64,000 bases of DNA. Source: Gari tellinella. Taxonomy: Eukaryota > Mollusca > Bivalvia > Cardiida > Psammobiidae. Positions 60,601 through 62,139 of this stretch are shown piece by piece. The stretch covers positions 1,116,001 through 1,180,000 of the forward strand of contig OV277864.1 of the NCBI GenBank assembly GCA_922989275.2, written 5' to 3'. A model generated the notes under the pieces. That model was not told the origin of the DNA, searched no databases, and saw nothing but the letters and a program-made list of their open reading frames with translations. The position numbers and the translations under genes were made by a program. Each line of letters opens with the position of its first letter. Position 1 is the first letter of the stretch.

Positions 60601-61355
60601 GACATGTGATAACATGAAAAGGCATTAAAGCTTGACAAGGAGTTTTAATGAGGGAAAATGTTTACATCTGGCTCGAGATAAATATGGAGTAATGGCACCA
60701 CATATTATTATTAACTCCTTGCATGCTAGAGGCAAATATATCCCACAGTGATTACCTTTTCAAACTGTTTGGATCCAGATGAGACGCCGCGTAAGGCTGC
60801 ATTTCATCAGGATCCAAACAGTTTGACACTCTGACCCTGTTTTGAAAGAAAATTAGAAAATTCTATTTTTAGAACATCAACAGACAATAATTGTTGCATC
60901 CCTCTATTAAGAGCTATAGACATAAGATTATCTAGTAAAAGTCCAGGGCTCCAGATCAGGAGATTATTTCGAAAACTTAAATCTTAATTTCTGCTTTAAA
61001 CACTATGGTGTCACTACTCATTAGAATCGTCTCGAAGAGACGATTCTAATGAGTAGTAACACCATAGGATTTAGTGCTAAAATGAGTGAGAAAATGCTGG
61101 ATTTGTTCAGAACACTCACCCTTATCTGGAGCCTTGGCAGTCTATTGGTGTTCTCTCTGCCAGTCTTAGATTCAGCAGAAATTACTGACTTATACCTATG
61201 TTTTAGTCTCAGATTTTGTTCTGTTTCAGTCTCAGATCCAGCAGATGCGAGAGATGGGTATAACTGATGAGAACGTAGCCAGACAGGCCCTGCAGGCCAC
61301 GAATGGAGACCTACAAGCTGCCCTCGACCTGATCTTTGGTGGATCTATGTCCTAG
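18471..61355 (+). CDS. UBL7: Ubiquitin-like protein 7 (UBL7) orthologue, nine exons
   Basis: Joined exons 18471-18606, 26610-26729, 29685-29764, 32241-32325, 33195-33252, 34077-34227, 44307-44390, 46256-46345 and 61230-61355 give 930 nt, or 309 aa plus stop. Every intron is GT-AG and all phases agree. Residues about 19-76 form the ubiquitin-like domain (DLVYCGQCLKDDCSLESYGL, then HSGSTLHAL). Residues 86-160 match the UBL7 helical middle (NAVPGLDQYP, FQDHELLSVLAHPGN). Residues 195-268 are Ser/Ala/Gln-rich linker with an MSDDDESPGP acidic patch. Residues 271-306 are a UBA domain (MREMGITDENVARQAL, GDLQAALDLIFGG). Human UBL7 is 380 aa; the difference is mainly a shorter N-terminus and linker. 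UBL-UBA proteins act as ubiquitin adaptors; mammalian UBL7 has been linked to TRIM21-MAVS antiviral signalling, and that role is not shown here. The start ATG has a good context (ACAACAATGG), but the frame is open upstream to 18285. Confidence 0.93.
19851..20003 (+). CDS. Unrecognised 50-aa ORF with coding-like composition
   Basis: ATG at 19851 to TAA at 20001-20003. It is rich in charged and aromatic residues (YPSVWTDLDYLDESHVKRLG then KSFIRVTDDRYKK) and more GC-rich than its AT-rich surroundings. It follows CGAGAACAG, a possible splice acceptor, so it may be a terminal exon or a fragment of a mobile gene. I do not recognise a family. Confidence 0.25.
   Translation: MLKISVSGYDAALTKNRYPSVWTDLDYLDESHVKRLGKSFIRVTDDRYKK
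20187..20535. repeat. Family A fragments, partly in direct repeat
   Basis: TTGGATCCAAACTGTTGCTG followed by AACT..TTGCAC-type text occurs at about 20200 and again about 177 bp later, near 20370. Half cores with TCTGGGTC..AACTG lie at about 20242 and 20515. All are degenerate. Confidence 0.5.
20937..21157 (+). repeat. Family B MITE with deleted hairpin tip
   Basis: Ends TTAACCCTTTACCCCATAG and TATGGGGGAATGGGCTTAA. The core CAGGTTGAAAGTACTTTCAGCCTG has lost the GAATGTGCC tip region, shortening the stem. Confidence 0.75.
21180..22030. other. Gene-poor AT-rich stretch with AGATCTAGATCT words
   Basis: TAGATCTAGATC-type words cluster at about 21233, 21502, 21524 and 21708. No gene, RNA or TIR element was recognised. 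Confidence 0.45.
22031..22850 (+). repeat. Tandem repeat, about 380-bp unit of two half-units
   Basis: AAGTCCGAGCTACATTGAAA at about 22100 recurs at about 22481. AAGTCTGGGCTACGTGAAAA at about 22292 recurs at about 22670. The half-units share the order AGCTCAAA..AGTTTTAAGC, TTTTTATAT/TTCGG, GATGGTCTC or GGGTGGTCTC, and GCAGAATGCATYGACATATG. This is an old array of roughly 190-bp units amplified as pairs, without a coding sequence. Confidence 0.75.
22870..23460. other. No gene recognised
   Basis: AT-rich sequence lying inside the 18815-23575 inverted pair. No exon or RNA gene is seen. Confidence 0.4.
23578..24460. mobile_element. About 880-bp element with long inverted ends
   Basis: The left arm has GGTCACGTACCCCTAGCGAG, CCCTGTGAGGGTTGACTAG and GGGTACGTGAGTC; the right arm near 24393-24450 is its inverse. 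The homology continues inward (GTAGCAACAC.TTATTTTG.CTGCA, TCATTTCTACCTT), making arms of about 130 bp. The terminal CACGTACCCCTAG motif is itself a small inverted repeat. No ORF of note is present. Its edges resemble the ends of the 18815-23575 pair, so the two may be relatives. Confidence 0.7.
24847..25912. mobile_element. 1.07-kb TIR element, family F-like ends
   Basis: Left TACAGTAGAACTTCGATGTG and right CATGGAAGTTCTACTGTA are inverted; TA at each edge fits a TA target duplication. CTCGA/TCGAG words are repeated inside both arms (CCTCGACTC, AACTCGACTC, ACTCGAGTC). Short open frames in the interior do not resemble a transposase. The form fits a non-autonomous Tc1/mariner-type element. Confidence 0.65.
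25930..26600. other. End of UBL7 intron 1, nothing recognised
   Basis: AT-rich sequence. No repeat with clear ends was found. Confidence 0.4.
26610..26729 (+). CDS. UBL7: UBL7 exon 2
   Basis: Residues 46-85: DLVYCGQCLKDDCSLESYGL plus HSGSTLHALVCHADIASPEK. This is the strongest ubiquitin-like signature (human UBL7 has DLIYCGRKLKDD). Acceptor TTTCAG, donor G|GTGCGT. Confidence 0.95.
26774..26975. repeat. Family E MITE, left end eroded
   Basis: The right end AACGTCTTCCCCACTGTTA and arm ACGTTTATTGGGAAAGAA are intact. The core 26832-26902 runs GCAAACAGTTTGAAGCCTGA with tip GACGCCGGGTTAATTACCCGG. It lies 45 bp after exon 2. Confidence 0.65.
27034..27514. repeat. 480-bp element with short inverted ends
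   Basis: GGGCGTTCAAGTACCGTATC at the left matches GATACGGTACTTGAACGCGCC at the right. CGTTCACC/GTTCGTGTCG-type inner words pair weakly. Non-coding as far as seen. Confidence 0.5.
27571..28543 (+). mobile_element. Helitron-like non-autonomous element, copy 1
   Basis: The 5' end is a hairpin, GAGCTCACCTGGCA..TGCCAAGGTGAGC. The 3' end has CCAGGTGAGCGATTTAGGGC, CGTATACGG and CTTGT. The interior is two to three diverged repeats holding GGTCCGTTGCATATCTAGG, AATCTTCTTCTCTGAAACC, GTCAAAAATGACCCCG and GCTAGAGCTTTGATATTTGG. There is no target duplication and no coding region. This is the Helentron/HINE style common in bivalves (recalled). Confidence 0.65.
28895..29106. repeat. Degenerate B/D-type hairpin segments
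   Basis: CTTAAAGCAGACTGAAAGTA pairs with CTTTCAGCCTGCTTTAAG across a broken tip (about 28908-28978). A second half, AAGCAGATTGCACC-TTAA-GGTGCATTCTTCTG, lies near 29071-29100. Confidence 0.55.
29107..29360. repeat. Family A2 MITE, core 29184-29249
   Basis: The core is CAAACAGTGAAGACCCAGAT, CAGAGGGCTCC, loop GTAA, and the return arm GGAGCCCTCTGATC to CACTGTTTG. One mismatch in the arm. The outer ends TTAACCCTTTGAACCC and GGGAGGAAAGAGTTAA are looser. Confidence 0.7.
29426..29599. repeat. Hairpin MITE family D, copy 1
   Basis: Ends TACAGTTAAACCTCTCTATT and AATGGAGAGGTTTTACTGTA. The left half of the core is deleted, leaving CTGTCACCTTGCTTTAAGC. TA edges. Confidence 0.65.
29685..29764 (+). CDS. 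UBL7: UBL7 exon 3
   Basis: Residues 86-112: GETSNSEIKSVISVLQTAVQ to YRTV. Acceptor AATTTCAG, donor GTG|GTATGT. The counterpart in human is the FRVLHTALHSSSSYREAV stretch. Confidence 0.9.
29800..30048. repeat. Family A2 MITE, core 29855-29921
   Basis: Starts TTAACACTTTCACCACCATG and ends GTGTTAAAAGAGTTAAAG. The core ACAAACAGTGTAGACCCAGA has tip GGGTTCCTAGAGGAGCCC. Confidence 0.7.
30113..30187. repeat. Family A-type hairpin with a different tip
   Basis: TGGAAACAGTTTGGAGTCTG to GTGCTAAACTGTTTGCTG, tip GACATCAATTCAATTGGTGTC. The stem has several mismatches. Confidence 0.55.
30213..30416. repeat. Hairpin MITE family D, copy 2 (intact)
   Basis: Ends TACAGCAAAACATCTCTATT and AGAGAGGTTTTACTGTA. 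The core (about 30282-30353) has arm CTTAAAGCAAGGTGACAGTA then AAGCAGAAAGCTCC, loop TTAA, and a near-perfect return. The core resembles family B in outline but not in its outer ends. Confidence 0.75.
30670..30785. repeat. Relic of the ACCGTTGT fold-back element
   Basis: GGTCAACTCCTGGGCATTAC, then AACTCCCAACCGTTGT and CAATGGTAGAGCAGAGAATA, corresponds to the right half of the palindrome at 36397-36563. AATGCCAGG / CCTGGGCATT preserves part of the fold. Confidence 0.55.
31069..31286 (+). repeat. Family B MITE, left arm of core deleted
   Basis: TTAACCCATTACCCCATAGC to CTTATGGCTTAATGGGTAA. Only the right hairpin arm (AGGCACATTCTGCTTTACTT) is complete. Confidence 0.75.
31302..31716 (-). repeat. 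Two to three head-to-tail family B copies
   Basis: Both main copies run in the minus orientation (ATTCCTCC-type shoulder first, ATGGGGTAATGGGTTAA last). Boundaries are at about 31302-31484 and 31484-31666, plus a terminal 50-bp scrap ending GGAGTAAAGGGTTAA at 31716. The cores are eroded. Confidence 0.65.
31817..32046 (-). repeat. Family B MITE
   Basis: TTAACCTTTTCCCATAGAAG to GGTTATGGGGTAAAGGGTTA. The core is partly deleted (AAGCAGGCTAGAAGTAAAGC, ATTCTGCATTACTTTGAACC). Confidence 0.65.
32241..32325 (+). CDS. UBL7: UBL7 exon 4
   Basis: Residues 113-140: VENIMNSPELLHDIVNAVPG then LDQYPATL. Acceptor CTATTTTCAG, donor CTCA|GTGAGT. Matches human FKMLSNKESLDQIIVATPGL. Confidence 0.93.
32425..32890. 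other. Intron 4 sequence without recognised repeat
   Basis: A short direct repeat, GGAATCCATTGCAAATGTG / TGCAATCCATTGGAAATTTG, lies near 32435-32500. Nothing else is seen. Confidence 0.4.
32897..33135 (+). repeat. Family B MITE, intact core
   Basis: TTAACTCATTACCCCACTC to TATAGGGTAATGGGTTAA. Core at about 32945-33013 with tip GAATGCACC-TTCA-GGTGCATTATG. It ends about 60 bp before UBL7 exon 5. Confidence 0.75.
33195..33252 (+). CDS. UBL7: UBL7 exon 5
   Basis: Residues 141-159: TLFQDHELLSVLAHPGNIR, splitting an arginine codon at the donor CGCAG|GTAAGA. Matches human VLQDKDLFSVFADPNML. Confidence 0.9.
33609..33870 (+). repeat. Family B MITE, best-preserved core
   Basis: TTAACTCATTACCCCATAAC to TATGGGGTAATGGGTTA. 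The core at about 33662-33734 is a 34-bp stem with loop ATAA and one mismatch. A partial minus-orientation copy follows at about 33916-34030 (TTAACCTATTACCCCAAAG). Confidence 0.8.
34077..34227 (+). CDS. UBL7: UBL7 exon 6
   Basis: Residues 160-210: RVIESYPCFVAVARMFANAV, then a Ser-rich stretch ending LDHMSDDDESPGP. The GLSDDED-type acidic motif is conserved in the family. Acceptor TTTCAG, donor CCT|GTAAGG. Intron 6 after it carries the large LINE. Confidence 0.92.
34365..34430. repeat. Family A2 hairpin core
   Basis: ACAAATAGTGTAGACCCTGA to GTCTACACTGTTTC, tip AGGGCTGTTTTAGTAGCCCT. Confidence 0.65.
34605..34617. repeat. Left target-site duplication of the LINE
   Basis: ATCCAAACTGTGT here is repeated exactly at 43950-43962, right after the LINE's 3' CAAT tail. 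The target is the right arm of a family A hairpin. Confidence 0.85.
35121..36083 (+). pseudogene. LINE ORF1 protein, N-terminal and zinc-knuckle part
   Basis: 320 codons to a TGA. The middle (residues about 95-180) is an RNA-binding-like fold with KVYPHKGLNSSKGIIRDRR. The C-terminal part has three knuckle-like clusters: CFECQKFGHHENNC (residue about 191), CCNCAGVGKHHKGTC (about 211) and CGGPHPANSNKC (about 233). It binds the element's own RNA in this family. The frame ends in inserted sequence (36.0-36.6 kb), which separates it from its own C-terminus at 36593-37031. Confidence 0.85.
36019..36046. repeat. Short perfect palindrome at the ORF1 break
   Basis: CGTGGTATACC, loop TGAGAC, GGTATACCACG, right where ORF1 homology is lost. 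It may be the edge of the inserted segment that includes 36397-36563. Confidence 0.5.
36397..36563. repeat. 167-bp near-perfect palindrome inserted in the LINE
   Basis: AAATAATCTATGTTCTACCG at the left is mirrored by CGGTAGAACATAGATTATTT at the right. The arms match about 93% through GTGGTGCGCAGGAATTGAC to a tip at CAGGCCTTCGGCCTT. It lies between the two halves of ORF1. An older half copy is at 30670-30785. Confidence 0.8.
36593..37031 (+). pseudogene. LINE ORF1, C-terminal remainder (frameshifted)
   Basis: One frame (from 36593) reads VSTSTQTVNVGTQTLESDT; a second frame (to 37031) ends with LTANIYEILTDGAPDRMEC and a Ser/Arg-Pro tail (NPRSRSPINPPK). Such tails are typical of I-type ORF1. 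A frameshift lies between about 36800 and 36890. Confidence 0.6.
37041..37697 (+). pseudogene. LINE ORF2, AP-endonuclease domain with internal stop
   Basis: WNCRGLKANYNEL opens the domain; QETFL provides the catalytic Glu; GDLNGHSPLWG the Asp/Asn; GSDHFPII (about 37655) the final Asp-His. A TAG at 37521-37523 interrupts the frame. This enzyme nicks the target DNA to prime reverse transcription. Confidence 0.88.
38534..38541. repeat. 8-bp target duplication of the hAT-like insert
   Basis: ACAGTTCT here and GAACTTCT at 40532-40539 match at 5 of 8 bases. Counting only one of them gives the spacing between KPGKD and PSNY expected for this RT family. Confidence 0.6.
38930..39459 (-). mobile_element. 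TTAA-flanked element with tRNA-like insert, copy 2
   Basis: Left TTAA (38926-38929) then AGCGACTCGCAACCAGATGG. The right end stops at CCGGTTGCGA and has lost the final GTCGCT and its TTAA. The tRNA-like part (B-box GGTTCGAATCCC on the minus strand) is at about 39065-39150. Confidence 0.8.
39937..40090 (+). repeat. Family B MITE, right shoulder replaced
   Basis: TTAACCCATTACCTCATAGC, then a well-kept core with tip GAGTGTGCC-TTAA-GGCACATTC. Homology is lost after the GTTCATGGCTGTA word. Confidence 0.7.
41618..42641. mobile_element. 1.02-kb TIR element nested in the LINE
   Basis: TTTGGGAATAATTGGCC at the left and GCCAATTATTCCCAATG at the right are inverted. TACCATACT (41609-41617) and TACAGTACT (42642-42650) look like a 9-bp target duplication with two mismatches. 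It breaks ORF2 after LALNY; LINE coding resumes with SNPNNPTNEVIFD. A 9-bp duplication suggests a Mutator-like element, but no protein is present. Confidence 0.6.
42300..42514. repeat. Family G-like MITE, nested two levels deep
   Basis: TTTGGGGTCCGTTTCATCAA and TTTCATGAAACGGAACA are inverted. Between them are several ATACGATA/TATCG words. It lies inside the 41618-42641 element, itself inside the LINE. Confidence 0.55.
42642..43640 (+). pseudogene. LINE ORF2, RNase H domain and C-terminus
   Basis: 42841-43407 (188 aa) carries IYTDG (Asp), FSAETLAIDLAF (Glu), IIFSDSLSVLQAL (Asp) and WLPGHVGIAGNEEVDGAAK (His and Asp), the full RNase H set. Upstream PPLGLRIKPVIEAAGLNVD is the linker, with a TGA near 42807. 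Downstream ARCHIGHTYVSHSYLL and CVFCMEPYSVKHFLLDC form the usual Cys/His tail after a frameshift. Confidence 0.88.
43950..43962. repeat. Right target-site duplication of the LINE
   Basis: ATCCAAACTGTGT, identical to 34605-34617. The host hairpin sequence resumes as GCATTCAGATATGCCATTC. Confidence 0.85.
43999..44235 (+). repeat. Family B MITE
   Basis: TTAAGCCATTATCCCATAGC to ATGTGTATCTATTGAGTAG. The core tip is disturbed (GAATGCACCAAATGGACC). It ends 70 bp before exon 7. Confidence 0.7.
44307..44390 (+). CDS. UBL7: UBL7 exon 7
   Basis: Residues 211-238: SAGPITANQLAAALAAATGS then SVFPQQAN. Human has PRPITQSELATALALAS here. Phase 0 at both ends; donor AAC|GTATGT. Confidence 0.93.
44502..44716 (+). 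repeat. Family B MITE
   Basis: TTAACTCTTTAATCCATAGC to ATGGAGTTAAGGGTTAA. Core with tip GAATGTGCCTTTAGGCACATTC. Confidence 0.72.
44964..45210 (+). repeat. Family B MITE
   Basis: CCCATTACTTCATAGCCTG to TTATGGGGTAATACTAA. The core CTTAAAGCATGTTGAGAGTA is moderately diverged. Confidence 0.7.
45363..45593 (-). repeat. Family B MITE
   Basis: AGCCCTTTACTCCATAGATA to GGCTATAGGGTAAAGTG. Core at about 45479-45550. Confidence 0.7.
45805..46040. repeat. Family A2 MITE, left half of core lost
   Basis: TTAAACAGTTTCAACACCATGG opens it, GAGCCCTGTGATCAGGGTCT then GCATTGTTTGC remain of the core, and TTACTTAGTGTTGAAAGA closes it. Confidence 0.65.
46256..46345 (+). CDS. UBL7: UBL7 exon 8
   Basis: Residues 239-268: NGENQPIGPQMITTDFFQQA then ISQAQTAAMG. 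Human has GTPITNDLFSQALQHAL. Acceptor TTACAG, donor GGT|GTAAGT. Confidence 0.92.
46680..46930. repeat. Degenerate A2-like MITE
   Basis: The words AACAAACAATTTACATGC, CTTCTATAGGAGC and TTTGCACTGTTTGGTAAA, then GAAACTGGAATTG and AGTTTCAGGGGCCAATGAG, parallel the 29107-29360 copy. Heavily decayed. Confidence 0.45.
47020..47278 (-). repeat. Family B MITE
   Basis: The AGAAGTACCTTTTAGTGCAT shoulder leads to GGCTATGGAGTAATGGGTTAA. Core 47155-47230 with tip GAATGCACCTTGATGCGCATTC. Confidence 0.75.
47284..48698. repeat. Family A2 MITE split by a Helitron-like element
   Basis: The core lies at about 47290-47358 (GCAAACATTTTAGATCCAGA, tip GGCTCCAATAGGAGCC). The arm stops at GACCGTTTT (47376) and resumes at 48595 with AAACTACCCAGAATTCAAGT, ending TTAGTGCATAGAGAGTTAA. 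The two halves join as expected from 45916-46040. Confidence 0.7.
47376..48594 (+). mobile_element. Helitron-like element with minisatellite core, copy 2
   Basis: 5' hairpin AGCTCACCTGGCACGAAGTG, CCAAGGTGAGCT, then CTGTCTGTCCGTCCGTCCG. 3' end CCAGGTGAGCGATTCAGGGC, CATGGTGGCCCTTGTTTT. Between them are about seven units of 140-150 bp beginning near CCTTGTGAACACTCTAGCGG, with CTACAAATTTCATCTGATC, AACAATGTTTGTCTTGAT and GGTCAAAAACTAGGTCACTA. No target duplication and no ORF: the bivalve Helentron/HINE style (recalled). Confidence 0.75.
49008..49025 (+). repeat. Poly(C) run of 18
   Basis: Lies at the start of a family B copy, where the usual CCCATTACCCCATAG has expanded into a C tract. Confidence 0.7.
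49027..49237 (-). repeat. Family B MITE, core damaged
   Basis: The AGAAGCCCCTTTTAGTGCAT shoulder leads to GGCTATGGGGTAATGGCTTAA. The left hairpin arm has lost the GTTGAAAGTAAAGC portion. Confidence 0.7.
49232..49306 (-). repeat. Paralogous empty site of the LINE insertion
   Basis: On the minus strand GGTCATGACCTGTATCTAAA then CTATTTGCATTCAGATATGC and CATTCAAGTCTTACTTAGTA match the left flank (34596-34617) joined directly to the right flank (43963-44000) of the LINE, including the adjoining family B end. It shows the locus without the LINE. Confidence 0.75.
50100..51420. other. Interior of the 4.94-kb element, nothing recognised
   Basis: AT-rich sequence with no transposase motif found on either strand. 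A few repeated AAAATGG(C/T)(C/G)GACAAA words are the only structure noted. Confidence 0.4.
51430..53260 (-). pseudogene. Heavily decayed LINE reverse transcriptase and C-terminus
   Basis: Minus-strand pieces in different frames follow LINE ORF2 order. KAAGLSGVIAEMIKAA (about 53150) is the start of the RT. Cys-rich and fragmentary middle. LRVNMKNTWLMIS (about 52200) matches the usual GLRVNxxKTK motif. ADCQIGANSI follows. WICGVKHDDEVP (about 51730) matches the WxxGVxxxDR region. ASSCINSI-like ATSCINSI and LRT..PHSA..GTHSS (about 51440) close it. Many frameshifts and stops; the family is uncertain (RTE-like is a guess). Confidence 0.6.
54540..55075 (+). mobile_element. Helitron-like element, 3' part, copy 3
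   Basis: TTGTTTCAATAAAAACTTAA, AATCTTCTTGTCTGAAACC and GGTTCTGGTCAGTTGCATAT match the interior of 27571-28543. The 3' end CCAGGTGAGCGATTTAGGAC is followed by a weak TGTATACTG hairpin. The 5' hairpin is absent. Confidence 0.6.
55590..55690. repeat. B/D-type hairpin segment
   Basis: GGTGGATGTTTGAAGCAGGC TGAAAGTA opens and GTCTGCTTTAAGCAACC closes; tip AAGCTCCTTCAGGAGCTT. Outer ends not found. Confidence 0.55.
55747..56556 (-). repeat. Family B MITE split by a TTAA element
   Basis: Left portion TTAACCCATTAAGGTTTACC to AGCAGATGGTTGC (55883); right portion AAGCAGGCTTAAAGTAAAGC to GGCTATGGGGTTATGGGTTTAA. The break is exactly at the TTAA of CTTAAAGCAGG. Confidence 0.8.
55888..56438 (+). mobile_element. 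TTAA-flanked element with tRNA-like insert, copy 3
   Basis: TTAA (55884-55887), AGGGACTCGCAACCGGATGG at the left, CCATCTGGTTGCGAGTCGCT at the right, TTAA (56439-56442). A-box TGGTCTAAGCGG at about 56216 and B-box GGGTTCGAATCCC at about 56268. It is longer than copy 1 because of a T-rich expansion after the tRNA-like part. Confidence 0.88.
56779..57246 (+). repeat. Two adjoining family B copies
   Basis: The first runs TTAACCCATTACTCCATAAC to ATTAGGGAATGGGTTAA (57083) and contains a duplicated start (TTAACCAATTAATCCATAGC at 56831). The second, truncated, runs on to ATGGAGTAAAGGGTTA at 57246. Confidence 0.7.
57507..58795. mobile_element. 1.29-kb TIR element with three internal repeats
   Basis: Ends TTAAGACGTAACGTCAAAA and TTTTTGACGTTACGTCTAA are inverted; CCCACGG/CCGTGGG extends them. 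Three diverged repeats (about 57745, 57972 and 58172) each hold TGACGTTATTT, GGGACATTTTACT, AATTCAT.TTACGGA and a TTTTTTCTATGTAA end. No protein was recognised. Confidence 0.65.
58790..59582 (-). repeat. Family B MITE split by a TTAA element
   Basis: Left TAACCCTTTACTTCATAGAT to GATGCTAGCTAGC; right AAGCAAGGTGGAAGTATAGC to GGCTATGGGGTAATTGGTTAA. The break is at the same TTAA position as in 55747-56556. Confidence 0.78.
58922..59459 (-). mobile_element. TTAA-flanked element with tRNA-like insert, copy 4
   Basis: TTAA (58918-58921), AGCGACTCGCAACCAGATGG, ..., CCATCCGGTTGCGAGTCCCT, TTAA (59460-59463). The tRNA-like segment is on the minus strand (GGGATTCGAACCC at about 59067). Confidence 0.88.
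59866..59933. repeat. Degenerate family A core
   Basis: GACAACAGTTTGGGTTCTGA to ATCTAGATCAAACCTGTTCAC. Confidence 0.5.
60016..60221. repeat. Hairpin MITE family D, copy 3
   Basis: ATTAAAACGTCTCTCTTACA to ATGATGTTTTACTGTA. The core AGCAAGGTGACAGTAAAACA pairs with TGTTTTACTGTTACCTTGCT around GAAGGAGCTTTC, so the tip is shortened. Confidence 0.68.
60400..60510 (+). repeat. Family B right-shoulder fragment
   Basis: ATTCATGACTGTATAAAC, TATATTTTCTTCAGAGAAGG and TTATGGGGTAATGGGTTAA only. Confidence 0.65.
60712..60900. repeat. Family A-type MITE, core 60760-60826
   Basis: TTAACTCCTTGCATGCTAGA starts it. The core TCAAACTGTTTGGATCCAGA has tip GACGCCGCGTAAGGCTGCATTTC. The left flank text (CCCACAGTGATTACCTTTTC) also precedes the half core at 33484. 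Confidence 0.6.
61003..61067. repeat. 65-bp near-perfect hairpin before the last UBL7 exon
   Basis: Two 31-nt arms, CTATGGTGTCACTACTCATT then AGAATCGTCTC, and the complement, separated by loop GAA, with a single mismatch. It is 162 bp upstream of exon 9. The tip (TCGTCTCGAAGAGACGA) resembles the inner tip of the family G element at about 120-141. No outer MITE arms were recognised. Confidence 0.8.
61230..61355 (+). CDS. UBL7: UBL7 exon 9 (UBA domain and stop)
   Basis: Residues 269-309: SQIQQMREMGITDENVARQA, LQATNGDLQAALDLIFGG, SMS, then TAG. A complete UBA domain with the MGI surface loop. It is preceded by acceptor CTGTTTCAG and a 14.9-kb intron. Confidence 0.95.
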   Translation, partial: SQIQQMREMGITDENVARQALQATNGDLQAALDLIFGGSMS

Positions 61356-61489
61356 CAGTACAGTGTAGATGTGCAATTAACTGTTTGTGTTCACAGACAA
61401 TTAGATATCCTTATGATTTCTCGGCCTACTCTATATAAACATAATTGAACATTTTAACATGTCAACTCTGTACTGATACATGTACACTA

Positions 61490-61701
61490 TTATCTCTTTC
61501 AACACTAAGTAACTCTTGTGGGTTATTAAATTCCCGTGTGGATCTGTTTAGTTACCGAAACATGAACCAGTCTACTTGGGATTCAGGGTAGTTTAATGAA
61601 TACTGCTCTAAAATAGCAAACAGCATATAGGAGCCGTCTGATCTGGCTCTACATACTGTTTGCTAATATTATGAGTACCTATTAGTGTTGAAAGAGTTAA
61701 A
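61490..61701. repeat. Family A2 MITE in the UBL7 3' flank
   Basis: CTCTTTCAACACTAAGTAAC to TTAGTGTTGAAAGAGTTAA. The core is shortened (AGCAAACAGCATATAGGAGC then GTCTGATCTGGCTC). It contains an ATTAAA (61524-61529) that could serve as a weak poly(A) signal. Confidence 0.7.
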
Positions 61702-61785
61702 AAAAGCTACTGTAGGATCAGACATAGCACAATCTTCAAAAAGCTGTCACTTTCTACATTCTAATGCATTGCAAGTGATTTATGT

Positions 61786-61992
61786 TAACTCTTTCTCAAC
61801 ACTAAATACTTTAGTAGCTTTAAGGGGTTATTATGTTCCCTTGTGGATCATTTTAGTTACCAAATATGAACCAGTCTACTTGGAATTCTGGGTAGTTTAA
61901 CAAATACTGCTCAAAATTAGCAAACTGTAGACCCTTACCAAAGGGCTTCTATAGGAACCCTCTGATATTGGTCTACACTGCTTGCAAATGTA
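61786..61992. repeat. Family A2 MITE
   Basis: TTAACTCTTTCTCAACACTA starts it. The core at about 61919-61985 is GCAAACTGTAGACCCTTACC with tip GGGCTTCTATAGGAACCC. The right outer arm is missing. Confidence 0.65.
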
Positions 61993-62005
61993 AAAAATAT
62001 ATGTT

Positions 62006-62085
62006 AACCCATTACCCCATAGCCTATTTCTAGTTTTGAAGACATGTGACCACTTAATGCAGGTTGAAAGTAAAGCAGACTATTT
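62006..62085 (+). repeat. Family B MITE cut inside the hairpin arm
   Basis: TTAACCCATTACCCCATAGC through AAGCAGGTTGAAAGTAAAGC, AGACT, then unrelated sequence. Only the left half remains. Confidence 0.75.
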
Positions 62086-62131
62086 ACATTCGCCTTATCT
62101 CTTTCCATTGTAAAAATCAGCGTTCAATTTT

Positions 62132-62137
62132 AATAAA
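62132..62137 (+). terminator. Candidate poly(A) signal AATAAA
   Basis: The first canonical AATAAA after the UBL7 stop, 777 bp downstream. Use of this site is inference. Confidence 0.3.
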
Positions 62138-62139
62138 CA

